A DNA stretch of 64,000 nt from Pseudomonas sp. GGS8. GTDB taxonomy: Bacteria > Pseudomonadota > Gammaproteobacteria > Pseudomonadales > Pseudomonadaceae. Numbering within the stretch: the stretch's first letter is position 1; each line of letters starts with the position of its first letter. The notes beneath the pieces are model-generated. The model worked only from the letters and a program-made list of their open reading frames with translations. It was not told the origin of the DNA and searched no databases. Of the stretch, positions 29,424 to 40,563 are shown piece by piece. Both the position numbers and the translations under genes were made by a program. Location: positions 3,103,501 to 3,167,500 of the forward strand of contig NZ_JALJWF010000001.1 in assembly GCF_024168645.1 (NCBI RefSeq), given 5' to 3'.

Positions 29424-32400
29424 CTACCCTGGCAAGCGTCCTTCAAGTTTCATGCCCATGCGGGTGAGCGCGTGGGAAAGGCTGATCAGGTTGGGGTAAG
29501 GTTTTTGATGGATGTCGGTCCAGGTGGGGCGGTTGATCAGGTATTGCCCATCGGCCGTTCGCTCAACCAGTGTGCGCATGACCTGACCGGTTCTGCTTCG
29601 ATGTACCAATGTCAGGAACCCGTTCGATTCCTCGAAGGTGAACATCCCCTGGCGGAACAGGTGGCCTTCGATTTCAATCGGGTTTCGTTGCAGCAAGGGC
29701 AGCGGCACTTCCACGCTGATATCAGCGTACAGGGTGTCGAAGTCTCCATGGCTGTCTGATGGTTCTGGAGTGGCGTTGCGACCCACCTCGATACCTCGGT
29801 CTACCTCGATGGTCAGGTTGCGTCCGGGAAGCACTTCTTCAATCCGCACGCCGATACCGCCATTCATTTCACTGATGCCGGCAATGCTCCTGAAGGTGTT
29901 GGTATTTTCCTGACCCGTCAGAACCACCCATTTACCTTGGCCGTTAAGTGCTTGGTCGGCCTGGATGATGGTGTGGGTGAGGTAGTTCTTGATGGCTTGT
30001 TGTTGCACATCGATAAGCGGCGATCCAGTACCCCGATAGCTGGCCAGACAGTCGGTTGCCTGGATTCGAATACCATTTTTCTTGGCAACCTTGATGACTT
30101 CAAGGGGCGTGAACTGGCCTGAGGGATCGCTCTGGAGCAGGTCGAGATACTCCTTCAGATCTTCTGGCATCGCCTCGGTGCTGGCGTTGAAAAAAGCATC
30201 CAGATCCACCTGATTGACGTCGTTGAGCAGGCGATGCATGTAGATCGTCCTGACGCCTTGCCTGGCTAATGTCGGCATGTTTTCGATCAGCAGCCGCAGG
30301 CTGGCGATTCGATCCTGGCTCTCTCCGATGACCAGTCCTGCCGCGTTGTCGAACACCTGCTGGAGGAGTTCGGAAATGGACGTTGAGGGAGTCAGCACCG
30401 GCTGCACAGGGCGCGCCGGCAGTGCGGCAAAAAAACCGGTTCGCGAATAGTGAAGGCGGGTATCGCTCATCAGCGCCATGCGGCGTGGCGCAACATACTG
30501 ATCATAGTAGCTCGTACCCTTCAAACTGCCGTCTGGCTGTCGAACCAGCTTGATATGCGTTTCGCTCTTGCCCAAGGCCAGTCTCCACAATCTGATTTTA
30601 GAATCGTATTGGGTAGAGACAGTACGGATCGCAGGCACAGATTGGGACTCAGAGGCTGCCTGGGAGGTGCCCGGTACGGGGTCGACGAGGTCGTTCCCGC
30701 CGCCCTTCAACCCGCTTCTGTACGTGAGTTCCCACTCACCCTGAGCATTTAATCGAACCGGCATCGAGCCAGAAATACCGTGGGGATTTGCCGGGTCGAT
30801 GATGGCCCAGTTACCGCCGCCGTTGATGTCGGCTTCGTAGCGCACGTAATAGGCCGCGTCGTTCATCATGATGGCGGTCGACGGGGTGGAGTTGAGCGAG
30901 TAAATGCCCTGGAACTTGCCGCTGCTGGCGATCGGTGTCTCGCTTTCCAGGATCTCGTTGCTTTGCCAATGCTCCGGCACTTCAACAGTCGATGCAGGTT
31001 CCGGTTGCAGGGGGATCGACTCTTGAAGTTGAGAGATTGTTTTCTCTGATTCATCAGCCGCAACGGGTTCTTCTGCACGGATCGTTTCAGCGGGATTATC
31101 GACCTCTCGCAGTCTGGCCATTTGCGCAGCTTCGGCGACGTCGACCGAAGCGCCAACATCCTCCAGCACATTGACCTCTTTGAGCAGCGGAAGGTTGAAC
31201 AGCAGGTTGATGCCATCCAGCACGGCGCCTTTGACGCCGGCCTTGCGTTCCGCCACCGTTTTGCCATTGACGGCCTTGTCGATGTTCAAGCCCATGGCGG
31301 CGATGCTGCCCCCAATCACCGGCAGCGCAATCGGCCAGCCGAGCAGTGCCAGCGGCCCGAAGACGTGCAGACCGGCAGTCAGGTAGCCGAGCCACATGCC
31401 TTTGCGCAGTTGTCCATTGGTGACCAGGGACAGATCCGCTTCTTCCGACATCGCGCTCCGGATATTGCCGCTCAGCCATGTGAACGCGTCGGCGCCGATG
31501 GTGATGTTCTTCTGATTGATCAAATGGTGGTCGTATTTGCCCCACGTGCCCACCAACTGGTTCATCAGGGGTGTGATGTTGTCGTGGATATCCTGACGCA
31601 CCGACAGCGGGAAATGGGTCATGAATTCGGCATAGCGCGCGTCATCGTTCATTTGCAGCAAGATCCACCAGTGCATGTCCGTCAGCGTCGGATGCACATG
31701 GAAGGCTTCCGTGGCGCCGGGAACATAGGTGATTTGCCGGCCACTGCTGTCAACGATGCGCAGAATATCCGTGGCGACATGCCCGCCGATGTCAAGGGCG
31801 CACACCCGCAGGTCGGCGGGAACAGAGGTTTGCGCACGCAAGGTCTCCAGAGTGATCGGCCAGCTTTTGTCAGCGGCGACGGCCCGGATGACGGTCTGAA
31901 ACTCTTCCTCCTGCAGCACTCCGTTTTCCCGTGCCTCGACGGCTTTGCTCAGATAGTTGCATTTGGCCAGGGCCCGATAATCATCGAAATGCGCGCTCCA
32001 GTAGGCGTTCAGTTTGTTCCGATAACGGTCGCTGAAGGTCTCGTGCCAGAAGTCCTTGAGCACTTCGCTCGGGTACATCCGGACTTCATTGGTTTCGTTG
32101 AAAATGCCGGCGGTGGCGTCAGCGGTGTAAAACCCGCCGTAAGCGTCCAGTTGGTCGGAGTAGTCCTGGTCAGTGACGTAATACCGATGAATGACCAGTT
32201 GAGTCAGGGTCATTGATTCACTGGGTTTAGGACTGTGTTCCCAGCCGAGGAAGGCCTTGGTGCTGCTGGCTGACACATTGTTGAACCGATGCCACCAGAC
32301 CTGATCCGGGTCCAGGCCGGTAATGCCATGCTTTGCGAGGATTTCACTGGCCATCGCATGGGCTTCTTCCTGCAAGTCCGGACAGGCCGCCACAATGACT

Positions 32401-32471
32401 GACGCAATGATTGTCAGCTGTTCCTTGTCAGCGGCACTGGTGAACACTTGGGTACGTTGATCAACAGGCAT
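29424..32471 (-). CDS. dermonecrotic-toxin-like protein with a degenerate Tiki/EreA-like C-terminal domain
   Basis: This 1015-residue protein resembles the Pseudomonas family annotated as dermonecrotic toxin or membrane-targeted effector toxin (DUF6543 type). The N-terminal 340 residues match its helical region. A hydrophobic stretch at about 359-400 (LGYLTAGLHVFGPLALLGW and following) resembles a membrane-insertion segment. A low-complexity linker follows. From about residue 700 the sequence resembles the EreA/ChaN/TraB/Tiki fold also found in PMT and MARTX toxins. In my memory of relatives, the metal/catalytic motifs read GEsH, MEHL and GnsHanTF. Here they read G716-ESQ, M745-HRL and G853-QENTNTF, so three expected active residues seem replaced. 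There is no signal peptide. The gene stands alone between guaA and treR, without an immunity or secretion gene beside it. SD AAGGAACGAG precedes ATG 32471. Confidence 0.7.
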   Translation of the reverse strand: MPVDQRTQVFTSAADKEQLTIIASVIVAACPDLQEEAHAMASEILAKHGITGLDPDQVWWHRFNNVSASSTKAFLGWEHSPKPSESMTLTQLVIHRYYVTDQDYSDQLDAYGGFYTADATAGIFNETNEVRMYPSEVLKDFWHETFSDRYRNKLNAYWSAHFDDYRALAKCNYLSKAVEARENGVLQEEEFQTVIRAVAADKSWPITLETLRAQTSVPADLRVCALDIGGHVATDILRIVDSSGRQITYVPGATEAFHVHPTLTDMHWWILLQMNDDARYAEFMTHFPLSVRQDIHDNITPLMNQLVGTWGKYDHHLINQKNITIGADAFTWLSGNIRSAMSEEADLSLVTNGQLRKGMWLGYLTAGLHVFGPLALLGWPIALPVIGGSIAAMGLNIDKAVNGKTVAERKAGVKGAVLDGINLLFNLPLLKEVNVLEDVGASVDVAEAAQMARLREVDNPAETIRAEEPVAADESEKTISQLQESIPLQPEPASTVEVPEHWQSNEILESETPIASSGKFQGIYSLNSTPSTAIMMNDAAYYVRYEADINGGGNWAIIDPANPHGISGSMPVRLNAQGEWELTYRSGLKGGGNDLVDPVPGTSQAASESQSVPAIRTVSTQYDSKIRLWRLALGKSETHIKLVRQPDGSLKGTSYYDQYVAPRRMALMSDTRLHYSRTGFFAALPARPVQPVLTPSTSISELLQQVFDNAAGLVIGESQDRIASLRLLIENMPTLARQGVRTIYMHRLLNDVNQVDLDAFFNASTEAMPEDLKEYLDLLQSDPSGQFTPLEVIKVAKKNGIRIQATDCLASYRGTGSPLIDVQQQAIKNYLTHTIIQADQALNGQGKWVVLTGQENTNTFRSIAGISEMNGGIGVRIEEVLPGRNLTIEVDRGIEVGRNATPEPSDSHGDFDTLYADISVEVPLPLLQRNPIEIEGHLFRQGMFTFEESNGFLTLVHRSRTGQVMRTLVERTADGQYLINRPTWTDIHQKPYPNLISLSHALTRMGMKLEGRLPG

Positions 32472-32571
32472 GCTCTCGTTCCTTGAGAAATGGGGCGCTG
32501 AGGATTGCCCATTTGCTCAAGGGAAGTGCACTACATAGTTATGCCCAAACGCGTTGCGCGACCGTGTAGGG

Positions 32572-33276
32572 TCAGCGACGTGCCACGTCGGAGAAGTAGA
32601 ACTTGTCGAGGGTATGCCGCGATTCGGTGTATTCGAATTGCCGCCCATCCTGCAGGAAGGTCTGGTTGCTGACCACAATCACATGGCTTTGGCCGTCGAG
32701 GTCCAGGTGTTGCTGGTCGTCTTTGCTGCGGGGCACCGCTTCGATGGTGCGTTGGGCGTAGGCGATTTGCAGTTGCAGGGTTTGCTCGATGAAGGCGTAG
32801 ATCGAGTGCTCGGCGATATCGCGGGATAGACCGGGAATCACGTCGCTGACGAAATGGTTGATGTCCAGGATCACGCGTTTGCCGTCAATCCGCCGCACCC
32901 GCTTGATCCGCGTGATCAGGCTGCCTTCCGCAGCCTTGATGTGTTCGAGCAGCGGGCCTTCGAGGGGAATCTGGGTGAATTCGACCACCTCGGTACTGAC
33001 GTCGTTGCCCAGTCGTGGATAGGTTTCCTGGAAGCTGACGATGCCGCCGAGCTGAAACTCGATCGGGTTGGTGGACAGCACAAAGGTGCCTTTACCGTGG
33101 ACTTTCTGGGCGAAACCGCGCTCCTGCAATTGTTCGATGGCCTTGCGCACGGTGCCGCGACTGGCCTGATAGCTATCCATCAGTTCGGTTTCGGAAGGCA
33201 ATCGGGCGCCGCGTTCCAGACGTTCGGTGGTGATGCTGGCAAGCAGATCACTGTAGATCTGGTTGTATTTACTCAT
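32572..33276 (-). CDS. treR: trehalose operon repressor TreR (GntR/HutC family)
   Basis: This GntR-type repressor has an N-terminal winged HTH (about residues 1-70, SETELMDSYQASRGTVRKAI) and a C-terminal UTRA ligand domain (about 90-230). It most likely senses trehalose-6-phosphate. ATG 33276 (MSKYNQIYSDLL) gives 234 aa; the open frame extends far upstream but overlaps treP on the other strand and is not coding. It is divergent from treP, with a pair of palindromic operators at 33418-33459 between them. Confidence 0.92.
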   Translation of the reverse strand: MSKYNQIYSDLLASITTERLERGARLPSETELMDSYQASRGTVRKAIEQLQERGFAQKVHGKGTFVLSTNPIEFQLGGIVSFQETYPRLGNDVSTEVVEFTQIPLEGPLLEHIKAAEGSLITRIKRVRRIDGKRVILDINHFVSDVIPGLSRDIAEHSIYAFIEQTLQLQIAYAQRTIEAVPRSKDDQQHLDLDGQSHVIVVSNQTFLQDGRQFEYTESRHTLDKFYFSDVARR

Positions 33277-33417
33277 GGGGATGGCTCTGTGCCGCGTTGT
33301 GCTCAAGGTTTTGAACCTTAAGGGCAGGGTAGGGGTTTGTCCATGCGGCTTTGGGTTTCTTTGACTTCGGAGGTAGGAAATATCGCCGCCTGTCGGGTTC
33401 AGGATAAACAAAATCAA

Positions 33418-33459
33418 ACTCGTCTGTACGAGTTGTTGCTTTAACTCGTACAGACGAGT
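33418..33459. promoter_or_regulatory. paired TreR operators
   Basis: ACTCGTCTGTACGAGTT (33418-33434) is inverted as AACTCGTACAGACGAGT (33443-33459), with an eight-base spacer. Each half is itself a near-palindrome (CTCGTCTGTACGAG), so two repressor dimers can bind. Position between treR and treP suggests control of both directions. Confidence 0.75.
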
Positions 33460-33513
33460 ATTTTTCGCTTCGGCGTGCTGCCAATAACAAAAAACTACAG
33501 CGGAAGAACAAGC

Positions 33514-34956
33514 ATGAGCCATGACTATCCGAACATCGTCACCGAGCTGCTGCACAGCCTCGGTGGCAGCGACAACCTCGAGCAGGCCGCGCACTGCGTC
33601 ACACGGCTGCGCCTGGCCCTCAAGGACTCGAGCCTGGTCAATAGCGCCACGCTGAACCAGATCGATCTGGTCAAAGGCTCGTTCTACACCGGCGGCCTGT
33701 TCCAGGTGGTGATCGGCCCCGGCGAAGTGGAAAAGGTCTACGCCGAGCTGCGCCGGCAAACCGGTCTGACGGCCTCGACCATCGCTGACGTCAAACAGAA
33801 AAGCGCCGACAAAATCAACCCGATGCAGCGATTGGTGCGGGTGTTTTCCGACGTGTTCATGCCGATTCTCCCGGCGCTGATCATTGCCGGCCTGCTGATG
33901 GGCATCAACAACCTGATCGGCGCCAAGGGCATGTTCATCGAAGGCAAGACCCTGCTGGATGCTTATCCCAAGCTTGACGGGCTCTGGAGCCTGATCAACC
34001 TGATGGCCAACACGTCCTTCGTGTTCCTTCCGGCACTGGTGGGCTGGTCGGCGGCCAAGCGCTTTGGCGGCAGTGAAATCCTCGGCATTGTGCTCGGCCT
34101 GATGCTGGTGCATCCGGATCTGCTCAACGCCTGGAACTACGGCAAAGCAGTGGCCGGGCTGGAGGGGCAGAGCCTGCCGTACTTCGACATCCTCGGTGTG
34201 TTCCAGATCGAGAAAGTCGGTTATCAGGGCCAGATCCTGCCGATCCTGCTGGCGGCCTATGTGATGAGCGTCATCGAAAAATGGCTGCGGGCGCGGGTGC
34301 CGAACGCCATTCAACTGCTGGTGGTGCCGATCACCACCATCGTCGTCACTGGTGTGCTGGCGCTGGCGGTAATTGGTCCGGTGACCCGCCACCTGGGGAT
34401 TCTCATCACGGAAGGCGTGGTCACCCTGTTCGACCTGGCGCCGATGGTCGGTGGGGCGATTTTCGGCCTGCTCTACGCACCGCTGGTGATCACCGGCATG
34501 CACCACATGTTTCTGGCGGTCGACCTGCAACTGATCTCCACTCAGGGCGGCACGTTCATCTGGCCGATGATCGTCATGTCCAACCTCGCCCAAGGCAGCG
34601 CGGCACTGGGAGTGTTCTACATGACCCGTAATGTACGGGACAAAAGCATGGCCTCGACCTCGGCGATTTCTGCCTACTTTGGCATCACCGAGCCGGCCAT
34701 GTTCGGGGTCAACCTGCGCTACAAGTTTCCGTTCTACGCGGCCCTGATCGGCTCGGCCCTGGGCTGCATCTTCCTGTCGCTGAACAAGGTTCAGGCCTCG
34801 GCAATCGGGGTCGGCGGCTTGCCCGGTTTCATCTCGATCATCCCGCAGTTCATCCCGATGTTCGTGGTCGGGATGGTGATTGCCATGGTCGTGCCGTTTG
34901 TTTTGACCTGCGGGTTGAGCATGAAGATTGTCCGGCCCGGGTATCGGGTCGCTTGA
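33514..34956 (+). CDS. treP: PTS trehalose transporter subunit IIBC
   Basis: This permease imports trehalose and phosphorylates it to trehalose-6-phosphate. The N-terminal EIIB domain (about residues 1-80) has the phosphocysteine Cys28 in HCVTRLRLAL. The EIIC domain follows with about ten transmembrane helices and the GMHH motif (ITGMHHMF). ATG 33514 (MSHDYPNIV) gives 480 aa. It lacks a EIIA domain; this is supplied by the fused EIIA-HPr-EI protein downstream. The symbol treB is used in enteric bacteria. Confidence 0.92.
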   Translation: MSHDYPNIVTELLHSLGGSDNLEQAAHCVTRLRLALKDSSLVNSATLNQIDLVKGSFYTGGLFQVVIGPGEVEKVYAELRRQTGLTASTIADVKQKSADKINPMQRLVRVFSDVFMPILPALIIAGLLMGINNLIGAKGMFIEGKTLLDAYPKLDGLWSLINLMANTSFVFLPALVGWSAAKRFGGSEILGIVLGLMLVHPDLLNAWNYGKAVAGLEGQSLPYFDILGVFQIEKVGYQGQILPILLAAYVMSVIEKWLRARVPNAIQLLVVPITTIVVTGVLALAVIGPVTRHLGILITEGVVTLFDLAPMVGGAIFGLLYAPLVITGMHHMFLAVDLQLISTQGGTFIWPMIVMSNLAQGSAALGVFYMTRNVRDKSMASTSAISAYFGITEPAMFGVNLRYKFPFYAALIGSALGCIFLSLNKVQASAIGVGGLPGFISIIPQFIPMFVVGMVIAMVVPFVLTCGLSMKIVRPGYRVA

Positions 34957-34997
34957 TAGATCGCATTCGCCAGCACCTATTCAAAAAGGAATCCGCC

Positions 34998-36647
34998 ATG
35001 CAAGACTGGCAACGTTCGGTGATCTACCAGATCTACCCGAAGAGTTTTCACAGCCACGCTGGTAACCCCACAGGGGATTTGCTCGGCGTCGTGGCCAAGC
35101 TCGATTACCTGCACTGGCTGGGCGTCGATTGCCTGTGGATCACGCCGTTCCTGCGTTCGCCCCAGCGCGACAACGGTTACGACATCAGCGATTACTACGC
35201 CATCGACCCGAGCTACGGGACCATGGCCGACTGCGAATTGCTGATCGCCGAAGCCGCCAAGCGCGGGATCAAGCTGATGCTCGACATCGTGGTCAACCAC
35301 ACCTCGATCGAACACACCTGGTTCCAGCAGGCCCGCAGCAGCCTTGATAGCCCTTATCGCGACTTCTACATCTGGCGCGACCAGCCGAACAACTGGGAAT
35401 CCAAGTTTGGCGGCTCAGCCTGGGAGTACGAAGCCCAGACGGGTCAGTATTACCTGCACTTGTTCGATCACACGCAGGCCGACCTGAACTGGGACAACCC
35501 CAAGGTGCGCGCCGAAGTTTTCAAGATGATGTGTTTCTGGCGCGACAAGGGCGTGGGCGGTTTCCGTCTGGACGTGATCAACCTGATTTCCAAACCGGCG
35601 GATTTCCCCGAGGACAGCACCGACGGTCGACGTTTCTACACCGACGGCCCGAACGTTCACGACTACTTGCAGCAGATGCACCGCGAAGTGTTCGAAGGTC
35701 ACGACCTGATCAACGTCGGCGAGATGTCGTCCACCAGCCTGGAACACTGCATCCGCTATTCGCGGCCGGAGTCGAAAGAGCTGTCGATGACTTTCAACTT
35801 CCATCACTTGAAGGTTGATTACCCGAACCTGCAAAAGTGGATTCGCGCCGATTTCGATTTCCTCGAACTCAAGCGCATCCTCTCCGATTGGCAGACCGGT
35901 ATGCAGGCTGGTGGCGGCTGGAACGCGCTGTTCTGGTGTAACCACGACCAGCCGCGAGTGGTCTCGCGGTTTGGTGATGACGGCGAGCATCGGGTGGTGT
36001 CGGCGAAAATGCTCGGCACCGCGCTGCATTTCCTTCAGGGCACTCCATTTGTGTATCAAGGTGAAGAGCTGGGCATGACCAATCCGGGGTTCGATCACAT
36101 CGATCAGTACCGCGATGTCGAGACCCTGAACATCTTCCGGCTCAAGCGCGAGGCGGGTGCAAGCGACGCCGACAACATGGCGGCGATCATGCAGAAGTCC
36201 CGGGACAACAGTCGCACGCCGATGCACTGGAACGCCGAGCCGAACGCCGGTTTCAGTGCGGTCGAACCGTGGATCGGGGTGCCGGCCAATGCCGCGCAAA
36301 TCAACGTCGCCAACCAGCTCGACGATCCGGATTCGGTGCTGCATCACTATCGTCAGCTGATTGCCCTGCGCCGCAGTGAAGCGCTGATGTCCGATGGTGT
36401 GTACCGGCAGTTGTTGCCTGAGCACAGACAAATCTGGGCGTATGTGCGTGAAGGCAATGGTGAACGTTTGCTGGTGCTGAACAACTTCTATGGCACACCG
36501 TGCGAAGTTGAACTGCCGCCAGAGGTGCTCAGCGAAGCGAGGGTGCAACGTCTGGTGATCAGCAATTACCCGGACTGTCCGCCACGACATCAGCAGGTAT
36601 TTTTACGGCCCTATGAGTCGTTCGTTCTGCACCTGACCAACATTTAA
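34998..36647 (+). CDS. treC: alpha,alpha-phosphotrehalase TreC
   Basis: TreC hydrolyses trehalose-6-phosphate to glucose and glucose-6-phosphate in the cytoplasm. It is a GH13 enzyme of 549 aa. The catalytic nucleophile Asp192 is in GGFRLDVIN, the acid Glu242 in NVGEMSS, and the third carboxylate Asp317 in CNHDQPR. The ATG is at 34998 after AAAGGA. It lies 41 bases after treP in the operon. Some Pseudomonas annotations name it treA, but treC fits the phosphate-ester role implied by the PTS. Confidence 0.93.
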   Translation: MQDWQRSVIYQIYPKSFHSHAGNPTGDLLGVVAKLDYLHWLGVDCLWITPFLRSPQRDNGYDISDYYAIDPSYGTMADCELLIAEAAKRGIKLMLDIVVNHTSIEHTWFQQARSSLDSPYRDFYIWRDQPNNWESKFGGSAWEYEAQTGQYYLHLFDHTQADLNWDNPKVRAEVFKMMCFWRDKGVGGFRLDVINLISKPADFPEDSTDGRRFYTDGPNVHDYLQQMHREVFEGHDLINVGEMSSTSLEHCIRYSRPESKELSMTFNFHHLKVDYPNLQKWIRADFDFLELKRILSDWQTGMQAGGGWNALFWCNHDQPRVVSRFGDDGEHRVVSAKMLGTALHFLQGTPFVYQGEELGMTNPGFDHIDQYRDVETLNIFRLKREAGASDADNMAAIMQKSRDNSRTPMHWNAEPNAGFSAVEPWIGVPANAAQINVANQLDDPDSVLHHYRQLIALRRSEALMSDGVYRQLLPEHRQIWAYVREGNGERLLVLNNFYGTPCEVELPPEVLSEARVQRLVISNYPDCPPRHQQVFLRPYESFVLHLTNI

Positions 36648-37964
<1,317 letters not shown>

Positions 37965-38026
37965 GCGATGCTGTCGGGGCCTCGCGCTCCATCGGCACTT
38001 CAAAGAACAAAACAGCAGGTGACGTC

Positions 38027-40561
38027 ATGGCCACACCCCAACAATTGCAACTGCTGGCACCCTTGTCCGGCGTGCTGATGCCGCTGGACCAGGTGCCCGA
38101 TCAGGTGTTTTCCAGTCGCGTGATCGGTGACGGTCTGTGTATCGACCCGACTTCGTCTACCTTGTGCGCACCGCTGGCTGGAGTGATCAGCAATGTGCAG
38201 GCCAGCGGGCATGCCGTCAGTATTACCGACGACAACGGCGTGCAGGTGTTGATGCACATCGGCCTCGATACCGTGAACCTGGCCGGCAAGGGCTTCACCC
38301 GGTTGGTAGAGGAAGGTCAGCGGGTTGAGGTAGGGCAGGCACTGATCGAGTTCGATGCCGATTACATTGCCTTGAACGCGCGCAGTTTGTTGACCTTGAT
38401 GCTGGTGGTCAGCGGTGAACCGTTCACTTGGCTGGCGCCCGAAACGGGTGTAGTGCAAAGCGGTCAGCCGCTGCTGAGTTTGAATCCATCCGAAGTGACG
38501 GTCGATGAACGGGGATTGGAGGAAGGCGACGCACTGTTCTCCAAACCGGTGAAACTGCCCAATGCCAACGGCTTGCACGCGCGCCCCGCGGCAGTGTTTG
38601 CCCAAGCGGCGAAAGGTTTTTCGGCGAGCATTTGTCTGCATAAACAGCAGGACAGCGCAAACGCCAAATCCCTGGTGGCGATCATGGCGTTGCAGACTGC
38701 CCATGGTGACATCCTGCAAGTCAGCGCGGCGGGTGCGGATGCCGAAGTGGCGATCAAGACCCTGGCCGAGTTGCTCGCTGCCGGTTGCGGGGAAGCCGTC
38801 ACGGTGATGGCAGAGGTTGAGCCGGTTGCCGCTGAGGCTTCATCGCTGAAGGTGCTGCGCGGTGTCTGTGCATCGGCGGGGTCGGCGTTTGGTCAGGTGG
38901 TGCAGATTGAGCAACAGACCCTTGAAGTCATTGAATCCGGTCGGGGCGCGCAAGTTGAGCGCGAGCACCTGTCCCGGGCGTTGGCGACGGCGGTTCTAGA
39001 CCTGCAGCAGTTGCGTGACCAGGCCACGGGTGATGCCCAGGCCGATATCTTCAAGGCGCATCAGGAACTGCTCGAAGACCCCAGCCTGCTGGATCAGGCC
39101 CTGGCACTGATCGACGCCGGCAAAAGTGCCGGTTTCGCCTGGCAGGCTGCCACCGAGTCGACCGCCACCTTGTTCAGAAAACTGGGCAATGCCTTGCTGG
39201 CCGAACGGGCCGCGGATTTGGCTGACGTTGGTCAACGGGTGCTCAAGTTGATTCTCGGTGTAGAGGATCGTGCGATGGAGTTGCCGGAAGGGGCGATTCT
39301 GATTGCCGAGCAACTGACACCCTCCCAGACGGCTGGCCTGGACACGCGCAAGGTGCTGGGGTTCGCGACGGTCGGCGGTGGCGCCACCAGCCACGTGGCG
39401 ATTCTCGCCCGGGCCTTCGGCTTGCCAGCGATCTGCGGTTTGCCGGTCCAGGTGTTGGCATTGGCCAATGGCACCCGGGTTCTGCTCGATGCCGACAAGG
39501 GCGAGTTGCAGCTTGATCCTGAATTGGCCGCCATTGAGCAGTTGCAAACTCGTCGTCAACGGCAAAAGAAACGCCAGCAATACGAGCTGGCTAATGCAGG
39601 GCAGGCCGCCTGTACCCGCGATGGGCATCACGTTGAAATCACCGCCAACATCGCTTCGGTGGCCGAAGCCGAACAGGCCATGACGCTGGGCGGCGAGGGC
39701 GTCGGTCTGTTGCGTTCGGAGTTTCTTTATCTGGATCGCAATCATGCGCCGAGTCATGACGAGCAGGCCTCCACCTACAGCGCCATCGCCCGCGCGCTGG
39801 GGCCAACGCGCAGTCTGGTGGTGCGGACTCTGGATGTCGGCGGTGACAAACCATTGGCCTACGTGCCGATGGACCACGAAACCAACCCGTTCCTGGGCAT
39901 GCGCGGCATTCGTTTGTGCCTGGAGCGTCCGCAGCTGTTGCGCGAACAGTTCAAGGCGATTCTGAGCAGCGCCGGACTGGCTCGCCTGCACATCATGTTG
40001 CCGATGGTCGCGCAGCTATCGGAGTTGCGACTGGCCCGTCAGTTACTTGAAGAAGAGGCGCTGGCATTAGGGCTTACCGAACTGCCGAAACTGGGGATCA
40101 TGATCGAAGTACCGGCAGCGGCGCTGATGGCGGATCTGTTTGCACCCGAGGTGGATTTCTTCTCTATCGGCACCAACGATCTCACCCAATACACCCTGGC
40201 CATGGACCGCGATCACCCACGGCTGGCCAGCCAGGCCGACAGCTTTCATCCGTCGGTGCTGCGCTTGATCGCCGGTACCGTGAAAGCCGCCCATGCCCAT
40301 GGCAAATGGGTCGGCGTATGCGGCGCCCTGGCTTCAGAAACTCTGGCGGTACCGTTGCTGCTGGGGCTTGGTGTGGATGAGCTGTCGGTGAGCGTGCCAT
40401 TGATTCCGGCGATCAAAGCGGCGGTTCGCGAAGTCGACCTGTTGGACTGTCAGGCCATCGCCCAGCAAGTGCTGGGGCTGGAAAGTGCCGAGCAGGTACG
40501 CGAGGCATTGCGGCTGCACCACGAGGCAACGGTCGATACTTCACTGGTTCTGGAGAACTGA
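38027..40561 (+). CDS. fused PTS EIIA(Glc-type)-HPr-enzyme I protein
   Basis: This 844-residue protein carries three PTS parts: EIIA of the glucose family (about 1-150, active His77 in LMHIGLDTVNL), HPr (about 165-255, His184 in NGLHARPAA) and enzyme I (about 270-840, phospho-His456 in GGGATSHVAILARAF). The PEP-binding motifs TLDVGGDKP and SIGTNDLTQYTLA are present. It relays phosphate from PEP to the TreP EIIB domain, so trehalose uptake needs no other PTS protein. Pseudomonads generally use such fusions for sugar PTSs (as in fructose FruB and GlcNAc systems). ATG 38027 is preferred; an in-frame extension overlaps the porin gene. Confidence 0.93.
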   Translation: MATPQQLQLLAPLSGVLMPLDQVPDQVFSSRVIGDGLCIDPTSSTLCAPLAGVISNVQASGHAVSITDDNGVQVLMHIGLDTVNLAGKGFTRLVEEGQRVEVGQALIEFDADYIALNARSLLTLMLVVSGEPFTWLAPETGVVQSGQPLLSLNPSEVTVDERGLEEGDALFSKPVKLPNANGLHARPAAVFAQAAKGFSASICLHKQQDSANAKSLVAIMALQTAHGDILQVSAAGADAEVAIKTLAELLAAGCGEAVTVMAEVEPVAAEASSLKVLRGVCASAGSAFGQVVQIEQQTLEVIESGRGAQVEREHLSRALATAVLDLQQLRDQATGDAQADIFKAHQELLEDPSLLDQALALIDAGKSAGFAWQAATESTATLFRKLGNALLAERAADLADVGQRVLKLILGVEDRAMELPEGAILIAEQLTPSQTAGLDTRKVLGFATVGGGATSHVAILARAFGLPAICGLPVQVLALANGTRVLLDADKGELQLDPELAAIEQLQTRRQRQKKRQQYELANAGQAACTRDGHHVEITANIASVAEAEQAMTLGGEGVGLLRSEFLYLDRNHAPSHDEQASTYSAIARALGPTRSLVVRTLDVGGDKPLAYVPMDHETNPFLGMRGIRLCLERPQLLREQFKAILSSAGLARLHIMLPMVAQLSELRLARQLLEEEALALGLTELPKLGIMIEVPAAALMADLFAPEVDFFSIGTNDLTQYTLAMDRDHPRLASQADSFHPSVLRLIAGTVKAAHAHGKWVGVCGALASETLAVPLLLGLGVDELSVSVPLIPAIKAAVREVDLLDCQAIAQQVLGLESAEQVREALRLHHEATVDTSLVLEN

Positions 40562-40563
40562 GC

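Noticed and set aside
32572..34593. TreR extended to 673 residues
   Set aside because: The upstream part lies on the antisense strand of treP and across the operator. The GntR domain starts properly at 33276.
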